Below are positions 11,291 to 22,260 of a stretch of DNA of 64,000 nt, piece after piece. The DNA lies in NCBI GenBank assembly GCA_018907035.1, contig JACCIC010000298.1, positions 400,078 to 464,077 on the forward strand, given 5' to 3'. The notes under the pieces are model-generated. The model was given only the letters and a program-made list of their open reading frames with translations, searched no databases and had not been told where the DNA came from. The position numbers and the translations under genes were made by a program. How positions within the stretch are numbered: the stretch's first letter is position 1; the number at the start of each line of letters is the position of its first letter. This stretch comes from Sycobia sp. Sy_11. Lineage: Eukaryota; Arthropoda; Insecta; Hymenoptera; Epichrysomallidae.

Positions 11291-11421
11291 AATGTCAATA
11301 GCTGATGGAGGTAATCTTTTAATTACCGATGCTAAGCAGTCTGATGAAGGATCATATCAATGCATTGCTTCAAATATAGTCGGAGTTCGGGAGTCAGCTA
11401 TCGCTACACTCACCGTGCATT
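11291..11421 (+). CDS. robo: Roundabout (Robo) receptor exon: C-terminal half of Ig2
   Basis: A 131-bp exon sits between a pyrimidine-rich acceptor (TTTTCTTTTACAG) and a GTAGGT donor. It encodes [20 protein letters not shown], then [15 protein letters not shown] and ATLTVH. DxGxYxC is the Ig F-strand signature, and GGNLLI with VGxRES matches the Ig2 end of insect Robo receptors. Robo is a single-pass neuronal membrane receptor that binds Slit through its N-terminal Ig domains and steers axons from the midline. Phases (one base left over at each end) join cleanly to 25755. The exons for Ig1 and the first half of Ig2 are not found at 1-11290 and must lie further upstream. Which Robo paralogue this is remains open. 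Confidence 0.85.
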
Positions 11422-11826
11422 GTAGGTTATTTTCATCGATTAATTTGTGTATATAGAAAAGTAAATTAATTCTTTAATTATATATTCACTAGTCACATTG
11501 ATTTAACAGAAAACAAAATTATATTTTTTGATTTTTATTCCAGCGTTTTGATCATTTTGTATAAAAGAAAGAGTATGATTCTATTCAAGTAGATTTACTG
11601 TAATAAGTAATATTTTTTGATAAAGGAAACAACATTATTAATAATTTTAATTATTTTTAATTATAACACAATACTTACAATTTATTGATAAGGCATATAA
11701 CTCAAAAGCATTAACGTTTTTATGTTGTTGATATGACGAATATGATAATGTAAGTAAATACATAGTGATAAAAATAGATAATTGTTTTACAATTAATTTT
11801 GCAAATTTACAAGCACATCGAACATA
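11422..11826. other. Start of the 14.3-kb Robo intron
   Basis: AT-rich intron sequence between the Ig2 donor and the first inserted mariner. Nothing else is recognised. Confidence 0.6.
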
Positions 11827-13114
11827 CGAGCGTGGATTGATAAGTTTCCGGTCTGAACAAGAGATGACGCCACTATGCCTACCTTGAGGTGACGTTTTAT
11901 AGTACCATCCTTAGATAGCTTGTAGCTATAGTTTCAATCCGATCGCCATGTTAGTTTAGGTTTGAAAGTTCGCTGAACAAGATGCCTCTGTGTTTTTTGT
12001 AAAAATGGACAAGCTAGAAAATAGTGCTGTTATCAAATACTATTATTTGAAGACATTAACGCCGAAGGATATTCAAGAAGAGATGGACTCGACACTGGAA
12101 ACATCCTTCCCATTATATTCAACCGTTAAGCAGTGGGTTTCCGAGTTTAAAAAGGGTCGTGTGAGCACCTCTGATGAGCCTCGCTCAGAACGCCCCATTG
12201 AGGTCACAACTCCAGATATGATCGAAAAAATCCATCAAATAGTACTGAAAGGCCGCAGATTACAAGTGCGTGAGATAGCTGAGACCTATAAGATGTCATA
12301 TGAACGTGTACAAAATATTTTGCAGCAACATTTGTATCTGAAAAGCTCTGTGTAAGATGGGAGCCGCATTTGCTAACAGTCGACCAAAAATTGATTCGAA
12401 AATACATTTCTACCGCCAATTGGGTGTTGTATAAGCGTAATCCAAGCGAATTTTTGCGTCGATTTGTAACCGTTGACAAAACTTGGGTGCATTACTACAC
12501 TCTTGAAACCAAACAGCTGTCTAAACAGTGGATTGGACTAGTGGAACCAACTCCAAAGAAGGCAAAAAAAATTTTTTCGGCGAACAAGGTTATGGTTACT
12601 GTTTTTTGGAATGCAAGAGGTATTATATACATTGATTACCTTGAAAAGGGTAAAACTATCACTGGTCAATACTACGTAGACTTATTGCAACGTTTGAGCC
12701 ACCAAGTGAAAATTAAACGACTTCATCTGGCGAAGGAAAAAATCTTGTTTCATCACAATAACGCACCAGCGCACATGTCAATCGTTGCGATGGCTAAAAT
12801 CAACGATTTGAAGTTTGAATTGATGTCGCTTCCTTCCTTATCTCCAAATCTAGCCCTGAGTGACTATTATCGGTTTCCTAATCTCAAAAAATGGCTTGGC
12901 GGTAAGAGATTTGCGAACAATGAAGAAGTAATCTAAGCTGTAAATGAGTATTTTGAGGAGCTTGATGAATCAGTCTATAGAGATGGTATTACTAGACTAG
13001 AACATCGCTATGAGAAATATATCAGCCTTTGAGGAGATTATTTTGAGAAATAAAAAAAATCCTTAAAAACATTGTTTTTCTTGGTCAGGCCGGTAACTTA
13101 TCAATCCACCCTCG
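11827..13114 (+). mobile_element. Mariner, irritans-type, copy 1 (complete ends, dead gene)
   Basis: A 1288-bp element flanked by TA duplications (11825-11826, 13115-13116). The ends are inverted repeats: left CGAGCGTGGATTGATAAGTT, right end reading CGAGGGTGGATTGATAAGTT on the - strand. The internal gene is an irritans-like (Himar-related) transposase. Size and TA target are standard for mariner. The copy sits inside the Robo intron, in the same orientation as the gene. Confidence 0.92.
11990..13051 (+). pseudogene. Irritans-type mariner transposase, frameshifted
   Basis: The first part (11990-12355) holds the helix-turn-helix DNA-binding half (LENSAVIKYYYLK, SEFKKGRVSTSDEPRSERP, MIEKIHQIVLKGRRLQVREI). 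The likely start is the second Met at 12005. A frameshift beside an A run near 12342 ends it. The catalytic half resumes in another frame (12370-12936): FVTVDKTWVHYY carries the first Asp, but the second is Asn (FHHNNAPAH). A TAA at 12934-12936 replaces a sense codon kept in copy 2. The frameshift is shared by the copies at 31.6 and 44.3 kb, while this stop is private to this copy. Confidence 0.88.
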
Positions 13115-13116
13115 TA

Positions 13117-13431
13117 TGTTATTGTATACTAATATTTATAATGAACATCTCAATATGGAGGTATGGCTGAAATAGTTAAACGAATAGTAGTTTATGTTTA
13201 ACGTTATAAACATATGAAACAATTGTATTTTTACTGATAGAAATTATAAATACTCATATTTAATATAAATATACAAGTATTGATAGTGGTACATAAGTAT
13301 CAATTCGCGTAAATCTCTATTACTACTACTTATTACTACTGAATCAAAGTTGCTTATCGAAAGTGGCGCATAAAAGAGTATTTTGAAATCATACCTCTAT
13401 GCTTAATTATTCATAATATTGGAAAACGATA

Positions 13432-13436
<5 letters not shown>
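13117..13436. other. AT-rich intron with a weak tRNA-like word
   Basis: TGGCTGAAATAGTTAAACGA at about 13162-13181 resembles an RNA polymerase III A box and the SINE-like pieces at 25.6 and 37.3 kb, but no B box follows. No gene. Confidence 0.3.

Positions 13437-13492
<56 letters not shown>
13437..13492. repeat. (AT)n microsatellite
   Basis: About 28 TA dinucleotides. The poly-Ile/Tyr open frames on both strands here are artefacts of the repeat. Confidence 0.95.
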
Positions 13493-13495
<3 letters not shown>

Positions 13496-13633
13496 TTGTA
13501 CAACTTTGCGTTCGCCGTTTTGCAATAGATGTTGCAGTAGATGTTCTACAATAAGCTTTAGTATTTGTAAACATAAAGTGATCAAAATATTAGTCGCTTT
13601 GCATCTGCATCATAAAGTTAGTCTTGATTAAAC

Positions 13634-14150
13634 ATGTCAGCTTACGAGCCGAATTCTTGTTATTTGTGGAAGGTTTTAATTTTCTGCTTTAATATGAAGA
13701 AGTTTGCGGATGAAGCTCATGGAATACTCTCAAATACCTATAGTGAGGCCGCTGTTAGTGAGAAGACGTACCTAGACTGTCTTCAAGGCATCGATAATGG
13801 CGATTTTCACGTCGAAGACCAGCATGGCAGTGCAAGACAGTTGATTATCGACGATGCAGAATTGGAAGCACTACTTGATCAAGACTCGTGTCAAACAAGA
13901 AGAATTAGCAGAATCATTGATGTTGACGTAACAAGTCATTTCAGAACACTTGAAAGTCATGGGAATGGTTCAGAAACAAGAAAATTGGGTGCCGTACAAG
14001 TTAAAGCCGAGGGATGTTCAACGGCGCTTGTTTGCTTGTGAATAGCTACTTACAAGGCAAAGATGGAACGAATTTTGGCGTCGCATTTTGGCTGGAGACA
14101 AAATTGGGTTCACTACGATAATCCCAAGCGCAAACACACTTTGTCTTTAT
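13634..14150 (+). pseudogene. Mariner transposase N-terminal fragment
   Basis: The 135-aa frame at 13634-14041 reads like a mauritiana-type mariner N-terminus (SAYEPNSCYLWKVLIFCFNM, GDFHVEDQHGSARQ, DDAELEALLDQDSCQT). The expected second helix-turn-helix and linker are scrambled by frame changes. Shortly beyond, other frames give AGDKIG and DNPKRKH, which is where the first catalytic Asp region would be. Then the homology stops. No terminal repeats were seen. An old relic of a lineage related to, but clearly diverged from, the intact copies at 18.8 and 24.4 kb. Confidence 0.75.
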
Positions 14151-14164
14151 AAATTAGTATTAAG

Positions 14165-14252
14165 TATGATATGACATGATATGATATGATATGACTAGTA
14201 TGATACCATATGATATGATATGATATGACGTATATATATATATATATATATT
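14165..14252. repeat. ATATG-type and (AT)n microsatellite
   Basis: Repeated TGATATGATA words, interrupted, run into a (TA)n tract at 14231-14251. Confidence 0.85.
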
Positions 14253-15691
14253 ATCCGGCCCGTTTTTAAAAGATTTATTATAATTTAAATAGATGTAACG
14301 TTCCTATTGCCCTCGGGATAGCTTGCGCGGTATTTTCCAGAGTATGTTTAGAAGGGAGGAAGTATATTCAGAATTGAAAATACGTTTATTCCAAGAAAAA
14401 TCAGACGCGCGGAATTGAAACGAGTAAGTAGAATTTACTCGGTAGAACTAAGGTTTACTTAATTCCGCTGGTCTTTTGAGGAGCGCCTCGCAACCAGGAT
14501 TTCGTTCCCTTGAGGAAAGTTATTAGCCATCTGTCTTTTAAAGATTAAAGATTAAAGATTAAAAAGATTAAATTAAAATTATTAGTCTAGCAACAGAGGT
14601 CAAGCTAATAATTTTGGAGAAATATTCAGGCAGGAATTTCTGAGCTCTGGATAGGTTCAACTCCGGGAGGAGTTCAAGTTAACAGACTTCGGGTAAGTCG
14701 ATTCATCGGGCGAACTTCCCGATTTTGTCTTTTGCAGGCCCTTTTATAGCGAAATTATCGGATAGAATCGTCGTCATTCGTCTAACATCGGCTCATCTAA
14801 CGAGCCATCGATTTGATAATAACAATTTTAATAATAATAATTTATAATATTAATTATCATCATAATTATTATAATAATTTCATAAATAATTGCAGATAAT
14901 TTCACAAATAATATATTATATACCTACACATATGGATATATAAACATATATATGTAGTTAAAATATTTATTTCTTCTTATAAATTGAATACGGCGGGCAT
15001 TTTCATTCAGGTCACCCGTTATATATGATAGAAGTGTGCGCGCCGGTGTAGAAACTCGCGAGTATCCCTATCACGGTATTTTTTTCAATGCTTGTGTGTG
15101 TCGCATGGTGAGAGAGAACGGCATTGTACGTGCGGGCATGTGTTAGAGGGGGACAGCCAACGCAGGCCTAATACACTTGGCGCGGCTATCTCTCGCCGCG
15201 CGAGGTGTATCTCTTATCGCACACTTTCCTTGGAGAGAAAGAGAGAGTAGATATAGCGTACTCTCTCTCTTTTTCAGTTTTGGCTGTCGTGTCGACTACA
15301 TTTTCCAGTTGTCGTCGTGACTTTTGCACGTTTTTGGTATATTTATCGCGTGTTAAATTTAATTTATTAAATCTGTTTCGTGTTCGTGCTAGATAATTAT
15401 TTGGCCGATAATATTATTTTCACATGTAATAATTTTAGCGTGTGTGACAATCGGAGTAAATAATTCTTTGTGTATTTGACACGAAATTAATTTGCTAGGA
15501 CGTGTTTTTGGCCGTCACATAGATATAAAATTATGAGACATAGGAATCTTTGAAAAATAGCATAATACATTGGTACGTAAAATAAACTACGATCTCAAAT
15601 AATCATAAGTGAATGCACGGGTATAATTCTCGAAAACGATTTGTCTCTATTAAATATTTTGAGAAGGATCTTCTTGCCTCAGTAATATTAA
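14253..15691. other. Unassigned repeat-like block
   Basis: Moderately GC-rich (14290-14820 and 15000-15530) inside AT-rich intron. It includes a short AAAGATT repeat (14537-14571) and a CT/GA-rich piece near 15235-15275. Composition suggests retroelement LTRs or untranslated regions, but I found no paired copy, primer site or coding motif. The 63-aa frame at 15205-15396 is not recognisable. Confidence 0.3.
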
Positions 15692-17063
15692 GGCAGTATT
15701 CTACTTTACACCCTCGAAAAAAACGCTATTTTTGTGAAATTTTTTTGAGAATTCTATTGAAGATATGGATGTAGGATTTGAAATGCTTAATAAATAGTCT
15801 CTTGACGTACATAAAAAAATTTTTTTTATTTATTTTATACATTTTTTTATACATGTAAAGTATGGTCAAAGCCAACACCTCAAAAAGTAGGTAACGTTGT
15901 CGTGGTCGTAAAATCTTGCCGACGGATGGTCTGAAACAAAAAATCAAATAGTTGTATGTTCAATATGACTCCAGAAACCGATCTAACTAGAATATTCTTA
16001 GTACGTCCAAAATCAACAAAATGGCGGCTAAAATAGGAAAGAAAAAATTGCTTTTTTCCCTCTTTTTTGCAATAAAAATATAGTTAGAATTAAAATTTTA
16101 AGTTGATTGTAGTTAGGACGGTTAGTACATACATATAGAATATGTGTTCAAAATTCCATAAGGATCGGTTCAATAGTTTTTTAGTTTTCACGACCACGGT
16201 ACTTGAAAACGCTGTTTTGAGAAAAACGCGTTTAAAGTTTTTGTAAGTGAAAAATCGTAGAAAAAATTATCTTCGCTCAATCAGCGATGCCTGGGCCATA
16301 CAATATGCCTTCAACTTGTTCCAGGCGAATATTTTCATCTAATTTAGTTTGCTTTTTTTGAGTTCTGCTCTCCTTAGAAGCCTCAGTCGAGCGGCGGTTC
16401 TCTCGAACGATGTGCTGTTGGTCGCGCATATTGGCGACCTGCATGGCGGTTTAGCCGATTTTCGGGTCCATAATTTTCATTATTTTCAAAAGTGGGATGA
16501 ATTCTTCATTAAAAATACAGGCAGCAGTGAGGCATGCAATTTTAACGATTTTTTTCCATTATAGACATGCTTCAGTGCCATAGCCCAAATTATTGGGTTG
16601 AAATACTCATTGTTATTTTGAGTGTTTCTGCCCAAATATCTCTTCAGCAATTTCGTTTTTGTTAGATCTTCGTAGATAGAAACAGAACACGCTGCCCACC
16701 GTGAGAGCATTAAAAACACGGTAAAAAATGAATAAAAGAATAACCACCAGTATTATCAACTTTCACATAAAACTCGGATCGTTAGACTTTTTTAGTTTTG
16801 CTACCGACGTACTCGTGTTACTAGTACCTCCTTCGTCAGTGAATCTGTTTCTGTGAAAAGAACGTTTTCTAGTTCTAGATGGACGACTTGAAGTTTTCTG
16901 TGTATGATACACTTTCTTCGTATCCATTGCGAATAGATAGATGCTTCACTTTTGAACTTCGAATCACGACTGATTCTCCACTACTGAAATACAGAACTGA
17001 AATAAAGAAGCAAAATTATAAAGGGAAGGTAATATTGAGAAGAAAAGGTATATATTTTGATGA

Positions 17064-17101
<38 letters not shown>

Positions 17102-17344
17102 AATGATTTACAATAGGGGAACAGCTACTGCAGCGAACAAGGCCAGGTAGATGGCTTATCCGGTGCGCGCGCTGGGCGCATCGGAATAGCGCGCTCAGGT
17201 AAGTGCGTTCGAAAGATGAAATAGTATAGTTAGATTATCTGAATCTTTCTAAAATTTTGAGCTGACATTCTTGAATATATTTACTTTCGAACAATGTAAG
17301 AAAAAAAAACATTTTTTTTCAAAGTTGTAAAGTAGAATTATGCC
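15692..17344. mobile_element. Kolobok-like DNA transposon relic (TTAA target)
   Basis: The 1653-bp element is bounded by TTAA on both sides (15688-15691, 17345-17348). Its inverted ends share most of about 35 bases: GGCAGTATTCTACTTTACA at the left, and GGCATAATTCTACTTTACA on the - strand at the right. TTAA duplication is known for piggyBac and Kolobok; the GG start and the transposase remains inside favour Kolobok. An (AT)n tract at 17068-17096 lies within. The body is heavily decayed. This assignment is my inference from the ends and the protein fragment together. Confidence 0.65.
16260..16720 (-). pseudogene. Decayed transposase inside the TTAA element
   Basis: On the - strand, 16486-16719 reads KLLKRYLGRNTQNNNEYFNP, then IIWAMALKHVYNGKKSLKL and FLMKNSSHF. 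The TQNNNExFNxxIW block, followed by a short conserved Ala/Phe-Asn stretch, is familiar from insect and cnidarian DDE transposases of the Kolobok/Mutator-like type. Further along (down to about 16290), in shifted frames, WNKLKAYCMAQASL matches the tail of the same family. Only a C-terminal part survives and it is frame-broken. No catalytic triad can be assigned. Confidence 0.5.
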
Positions 17345-17348
17345 TTAA

Positions 17349-17780
17349 GTAGCCTTTTGAAACTTACGTAAATAAAATCTTGATAAAGATACTTGACTAG
17401 GAAACATTACATTAAAATACTTTCCTTGGTTTAATCAAGAATGTGTAGAATATAATTCAGGAAATAGGATTTTCAATTATTTAAATAAGAACATAAACCT
17501 TTGACTAAAATTGCTCAATGAACCTCATTTTGAGGAACTGAATTGTTTTTCATAAGTCAAATTTGGGAAAAATTATTATGTTCATATACGAGAAATGGCT
17601 ATTGAATAACGAGACTGACACTGCTGCATAAATGAGTGAAAGGTTAATTACCGTCAGCTGTTTAGCTTGAAGCCTACTCTTTCAAATCAGAAGCCTTCCG
17701 TGTCCACAAACATATCAGTCTAGTCTTCATTTTCATTTGTGTATTTTTTTGTAAAGGCTTTTTTCTTTTTTTACCAGAAA
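17349..17780. other. AT-rich intron, nothing recognised
   Basis: Plain AT-rich sequence between two transposon relics. I see no open frame or repeat of note. Confidence 0.5.
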
Positions 17781-18520
17781 AATGGTCTATTTAGCAAAAC
17801 AACAAGAAATTATTATGAAATTGCACATAAAACTTGGAAAAATTTTAACAGAAACTCATAACATATTGAAGCAAGTATATAGCAATGAATGTTAATCGTA
17901 TTCACTTCAATTTGAATGGTTTAAGCGTTTGAAAAATGATCTCATAGATGTGGCAGATGAGTCACGCTCGGGTTCGTCTTCCCCGTTTAAGATGAATGAA
18001 CAATATGGAAAAAGTCGATAATGTCGTTCGAGTTGACCCTCGATGAAGTATTTGTGCGTTTCTTGAATCTATGGAAATGGGCAAAGAATGCGTGCGGTAC
18101 ATTTTACGTGTAAATTTAAAAATGCAAAAAGTATGTGTAAAACTGGTGCCTAATATCCTAACAATTGAATAACTAGTAGCTCGCAAAAATAGTTGTATTC
18201 CCACTTTGAATGACATTGAATATATTTCAAATTATTACAAAGAGTAATAATACATGACGAGTCATGGTTTTATATTTACAATTCTGAAGCAAAGCGGCTC
18301 TATTAAGCTTCAAAGGTCATTATAGCCAAATCAAAAAGAACATTTTTAATAGCTAATTTTTTATCAAGTAAATAAATGTATAGTATCTAAGATGTTCACT
18401 ATTCCATGGTTTCATAATGAATTCCCTTAAGTTACGGGATTGTGACTATCAAGAAGGAATTTCTTTTATCAATGATTGTTTTACTAATGTGGATGTGCTA
18501 AGGGATTAGAAAGGGATTCG
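17780..18520 (+). pseudogene. Degenerate mariner-like transposase
   Basis: From ATG 17782 the frame reads MVYLAKQQEIIMKLHIKLGK, then ILTETHNILKQVYSNEC, a stop, and FEWFKRLKNDLIDVADESRS. This is the first helix-turn-helix region of a mariner/Tc1-type transposase. Later, in changed frames, HDESWF (near 18258) marks the first catalytic Asp, followed by KQSGS. Multiple stops and shifts are present and the last third is not recognisable. It is a distinct, older lineage from the other mariners here. No terminal repeats found. Confidence 0.65.
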
Positions 18521-18727
18521 AATTTTGATATTGTTTATATATACTGCAAAGGATTATACCTGTTATTTTTATATATACTTGACACATATACAAATCAATA
18601 TCAATAACTTCTTTAGATTAGTCCAAACTGAAATATATTTCTGAAATTCCATTTTATTCATCCATAATTTGTTATGATCACTATATCCAATCCTAGTGTT
18701 CCTTGAGGGGTAATGGTCTTTTTTGTA

Positions 18728-20014
18728 TCAGGTATGTGAATAAGTATTTCCCGTTTTTTTTTCAAATTTTGAGCCTTTATTGTGAAAAAATGGTTACAAA
18801 TGAATTATTGAAAGTATTGGCCATCGCTAGCTACAACTTTTTCCCATCTTTCTGGCAACATACGAATCCCGTTGCGAAAAAATTCGACTGGTTTGGCCTC
18901 TATCCAGTCATCCACCCATTTTTTGGCTTCCTCGTAGGAATGGAAGTGCTGGTCAGCCAGGCCATGCGTCATCGATCTGAAGAGATGGTAATCAGACGGA
19001 GCAACGTCTGGACTATACGGCGGGTGGGGTAGGACTTCCCATTTGAGCGTTTCTAAGTATGTTTTCACCGGCGGTGCAACATGTGGGCGAGCATTGTCAT
19101 GTTGCAAAATAACTTTGTCGTGCCTGTCGGAGTATTGTGGCCGTTTTTCTCGCAGTGCGCGGCTCAAACGCATCAATTGTCGTCGATAGACCTCGCCTGT
19201 GATCCTTTCATTCGGTTTCAGAAGCTCATAGTAAACTACACCTAGCTGGTCCCACCATATACAGAGCATGAGCTTGGCGCCATGAATATTTGGCTTGGCC
19301 GTCGATGATGATGCATGGCCGGGTAGTCCCCATGATTTTCTTCGCTTCGGATTATCGTAACGTATCCACTTTTCATCGCCAGTCACGATACGGTGCAGAA
19401 AACCCTTTCTTTTATGTCGCTGAAGCAGCTGTTCGCAAGTGAAAAAACGCCGTTCGACGTCTCTCAGCTTCAGTTCGTACGGCACCCAATTTCCTTGCTT
19501 TTGTGTCATTCCTATGGCTTTCAAACGCTTGGAAATGGTTGTTCGGTCAAGTCCCAATGCTTCAGCAAGTTCTTCTTGCGTTTGACAAGAATCTTCATCA
19601 AGCAAAGTCGCCAATTCTCGATCTTCAAAGATTTGCGGCCGCCCGGAACGCTCCTTGTCTTCCACGTCGAAATCACCGCTTTTGAAGCGTCGAAACCATC
19701 CGCGAACACTTGAATCATCGACGCAACCTTCTCCATAAGCCTCCTGAAGCAATCGATGCGTCTCGGCAGCAGATTTCTTCAAATTGAACCAATAAAGTGA
19801 AACTTCCCGCAAATGACGTCGACTCGGCTCAAATTTCGACATTTTCACGATATCAAAAATTTATGATGCGAAAAAATTTTAACTAATGTGTTAGTATGGA
19901 ATTGTTGACATATGAATAAGCTTTGATTATGACATATGTAACCATTAAATACTCGCACAGTATTGGTGGCGCCATCTCTTACACAAAACGGGAAAGACTT
20001 ATTCACACTCCTAA
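18728..20014 (-). mobile_element. Intact mariner, copy 1
   Basis: 1287-bp element with TA duplications (18726-18727, 20015-20016). Inverted ends: TCAGGTATGTGAATAAGTAT at the left, and TTAGGAGTGTGAATAAGTCT on the - strand at the right, followed on both sides by TTCCCGTTTT. It contains one uninterrupted transposase gene. It is nearly identical to 24310-25594. The element lies in the Robo intron, in antisense orientation to the gene. Confidence 0.95.
18805..19848 (-). CDS. Mariner transposase, apparently intact (copy 1)
   Basis: The 347-aa protein has the normal mariner length and no stop or frameshift. An N-terminal paired helix-turn-helix domain (residues ~1-115) would bind the terminal repeats. 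The NWVPYELK linker is at ~120-127. The DDE/D nuclease carries Asp158 (TGDEKWI), Asp251 (LQHDNARPHV) and Asp286 (YSPDVAPSDYHLF), with exactly 34 residues between the last two: the D,D34D signature. The protein cuts the element out and pastes it at TA. A second in-frame Met (MSKFEPS) is an equally likely start. Similarity to mauritiana-type mariners is my reading. An intact triad suggests, but does not prove, activity. Confidence 0.93.
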   Translation of the reverse strand: MKMSKFEPSRRHLREVSLYWFNLKKSAAETHRLLQEAYGEGCVDDSSVRGWFRRFKSGDFDVEDKERSGRPQIFEDRELATLLDEDSCQTQEELAEALGLDRTTISKRLKAIGMTQKQGNWVPYELKLRDVERRFFTCEQLLQRHKRKGFLHRIVTGDEKWIRYDNPKRRKSWGLPGHASSSTAKPNIHGAKLMLCIWWDQLGVVYYELLKPNERITGEVYRRQLMRLSRALREKRPQYSDRHDKVILQHDNARPHVAPPVKTYLETLKWEVLPHPPYSPDVAPSDYHLFRSMTHGLADQHFHSYEEAKKWVDDWIEAKPVEFFRNGIRMLPERWEKVVASDGQYFQ

Positions 20015-20016
20015 TA

Positions 20017-21400
20017 TATTGTACATGTTATTGAATAATTTATTTAAGAAATTTTATCAGCGTTAATATATTTCTTAATTTTCCATTGATAGTTAATAAT
20101 TACTTCTTATTTTTTAATGACATATTTATTCAATAAACCATTATTTTCAATTATTAATAAAATAAAATTTGAATTCACGATTACTTTTAATTAATCTAAT
20201 AGCCTCTGTGGATTATTTAGATTATATTACGGTCCATCGCTCTGTGACCTGTGTATGATTGCGTTGACAGATAATAAATCTATAAAAGCTAGCATCCAAC
20301 ATTATATACCTAGATCATGTGCAGTATATTTGATTTGACAGACTGTATGCGAGCGCTTATTTTTTTATAAATATATGAAGTACGTGATTCGTCGGATCAG
20401 ACGGCTCCTAATCCCAATAATCTAAATCCAATCTCTTGAAAATGTCGAACAGCTAATCCGAGATTTTTTATGCATGTATATGTGTGCATATGAGCATGTG
20501 TGTATATATGTATGCATGTGTACATGTATGTATCTATATGTGTGTGTGTATGTATGTATATTTGTATCAGCGATACAGTTCTTGGAAAATATATACAGAT
20601 TATCTTTTTATTTCCTCTAATCTAAACCCACGACCGAATTTTCATAGCTGATTAAAATTCGCTTTCATTAATATTTGCAAATAATAGTTAATGAAATAAA
20701 TATTTCAATAAGAATTCCAAAGAAATTATTAATTATTAATGACAAATTAAAAAATATCTTAATCCTGATTTATATATAATAAACTTAATAGGATGTACAG
20801 CGATTATTTAATTTAAATCAATGGGTTTTTTTATGTTTTTATTTTTATGTCACGTCTCGCCCTGCTTCTGCGCTTATATTATAAGACGAGTGTCCATCCG
20901 ATCTATGCGCGACGATTTACTACCATGAAAGACTGGCGATAATTTACCCCTATTTTTGACCTAGCCTCTCATCAAGTCCGAAATTCACTCAAAAAGAAGC
21001 CCTAAATGTAATAAAAAATAGACTATGTATCAAAATTGAGAAAAGATACTAAGTTCAAAGATCACTGAAAAACACTAAGTTCAGAGGTCACCAAAAAAAA
21101 AAATGAGTTAGCAAATTACTGACTAGACTCGACCTAAGCGAAATTCGCAAAATCCTAATCCGAACTGAGTTTTCACGCCATCGGGCCCGTATTTATATGT
21201 GGTCTTCACAAGCAACTAAAAGCTTTTCAAAGATTTTCGCGGAAATTAATGTACTGGTGGTGATGAAAGCCAAAAAAGGAGATCAAATTCTATTTATAAT
21301 ATAAACTCTTTCGTTCGCTTGCTTTATAGTTAGTACCAACTTTTATAAGATATGTGAACGAATTTGAAAACTGTTGGACAATTGATTCATGAGATATAAC
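20017..21400. other. AT-rich intron with a TG/TA microsatellite
   Basis: 20470-20565 is an imperfect (TG)n/(TGTA)n tract. A short duplicated phrase (ACTAAGTTCAAAGATCACTG and ACTAAGTTCAGAGGTCACC) lies at 21049-21092. No gene recognised. Confidence 0.6.
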
Positions 21401-22260
21401 ATTGTGAGTAACGTAATTTTTTCGATTGTGAAAAAAATGAATAAAAATTTCGAGAAAAAAAAATTTTTGATTCCAAGGCTTGGCTTGATAAATATTATTC
21501 GGATTCTGCGCCAGAAAAATCAGCCTTTGAGAAGCGGTTTGTTAAATTTCAACGATGCGGAATGATGATCGAAGACGATGCACGCAATGGATGTTCAAAA
21601 AACGCTCCTACCGATGAAAACATCAGAAAAGTTCACAAGATAAGGTTAAATGATCATACAGTGAAGTTAATCACGAGAACTGAGACTCAAACAATAGATA
21701 TGAAATGAAGGTGTTGAACATATGATGAATAAAGATTTGGATATACGAAACATATGTACAAATTTACTGCTGTTTGTGCTCACAATCGATCAAAAACACT
21801 GAACTGTTGATGATTCGGAGCAAGGTTTAGCGATATTCAACCATAATAGAAATGGAATTTGCTGTCGCTATATTACAAATGAATAAAGCATGACTCCATC
21901 ACTACACTTCAGAGACCAAACGACAGTCTGCCGAGTGGACTCAACGCGATCAACCGAATCTAATGCGTGAAAAGACGTATGGATATACGTCTGGATATAC
22001 CAGTAGGCTGGCAAGGTTATGGTATCAGTATTTTGGGTTGCGTATGATATAAGATTCATCGACTATCTTAAAAAAGAAAATACCATCTAAAATGAGTATT
22101 AAGTAGCGTTTTTCGAACGTTCAAAGGAAAAAATCATAAAAAAACTTGAAGAAGTAAAATGCATTGTTTCGTCAAGACAATGCACCGTATGCCTTTTTCT
22201 GGATATTTGCATTATACAATAATCAGTACATTTATCAATATACAAAATCAAGGATCTCTG
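21400..22260 (+). pseudogene. Degenerate irritans-type mariner
   Basis: A frame near 21470-21680 reads AWLDKYYSDSAPEKSAFEKR, then FVKFQRCGMMIEDDARNGC, TDENIRKVHKIRLNDHTVKL. This matches the N-terminal DNA-binding half of Himar/irritans mariners. Downstream, at about 21880-22250, the catalytic half survives only as short pieces in different frames (HDSITTLQRPNDS; VSILGCV). Numerous stops. It is much more diverged than the three other irritans copies in this window and belongs to a separate subgroup. No terminal repeats were identified. Confidence 0.65.

Noticed and set aside
12165..12195. CTGATGA-containing word (also at about 31805 and, reversed, about 44430) as a second hammerhead
   Set aside because: The sequence is inside the mariner transposase gene, lacks the GAAA box and has no stem I partner.
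13403..13631. IYIYIY-type open frames (also at 2095, 17103, 23746, 31186, 35153, 45864) as membrane peptides
   Set aside because: Translations of (AT)n microsatellites.
18703..19032. + strand open frames overlapping the intact mariner genes (also 19393, 24350, 24974)
   Set aside because: Antisense shadows of the transposase coding sequence.
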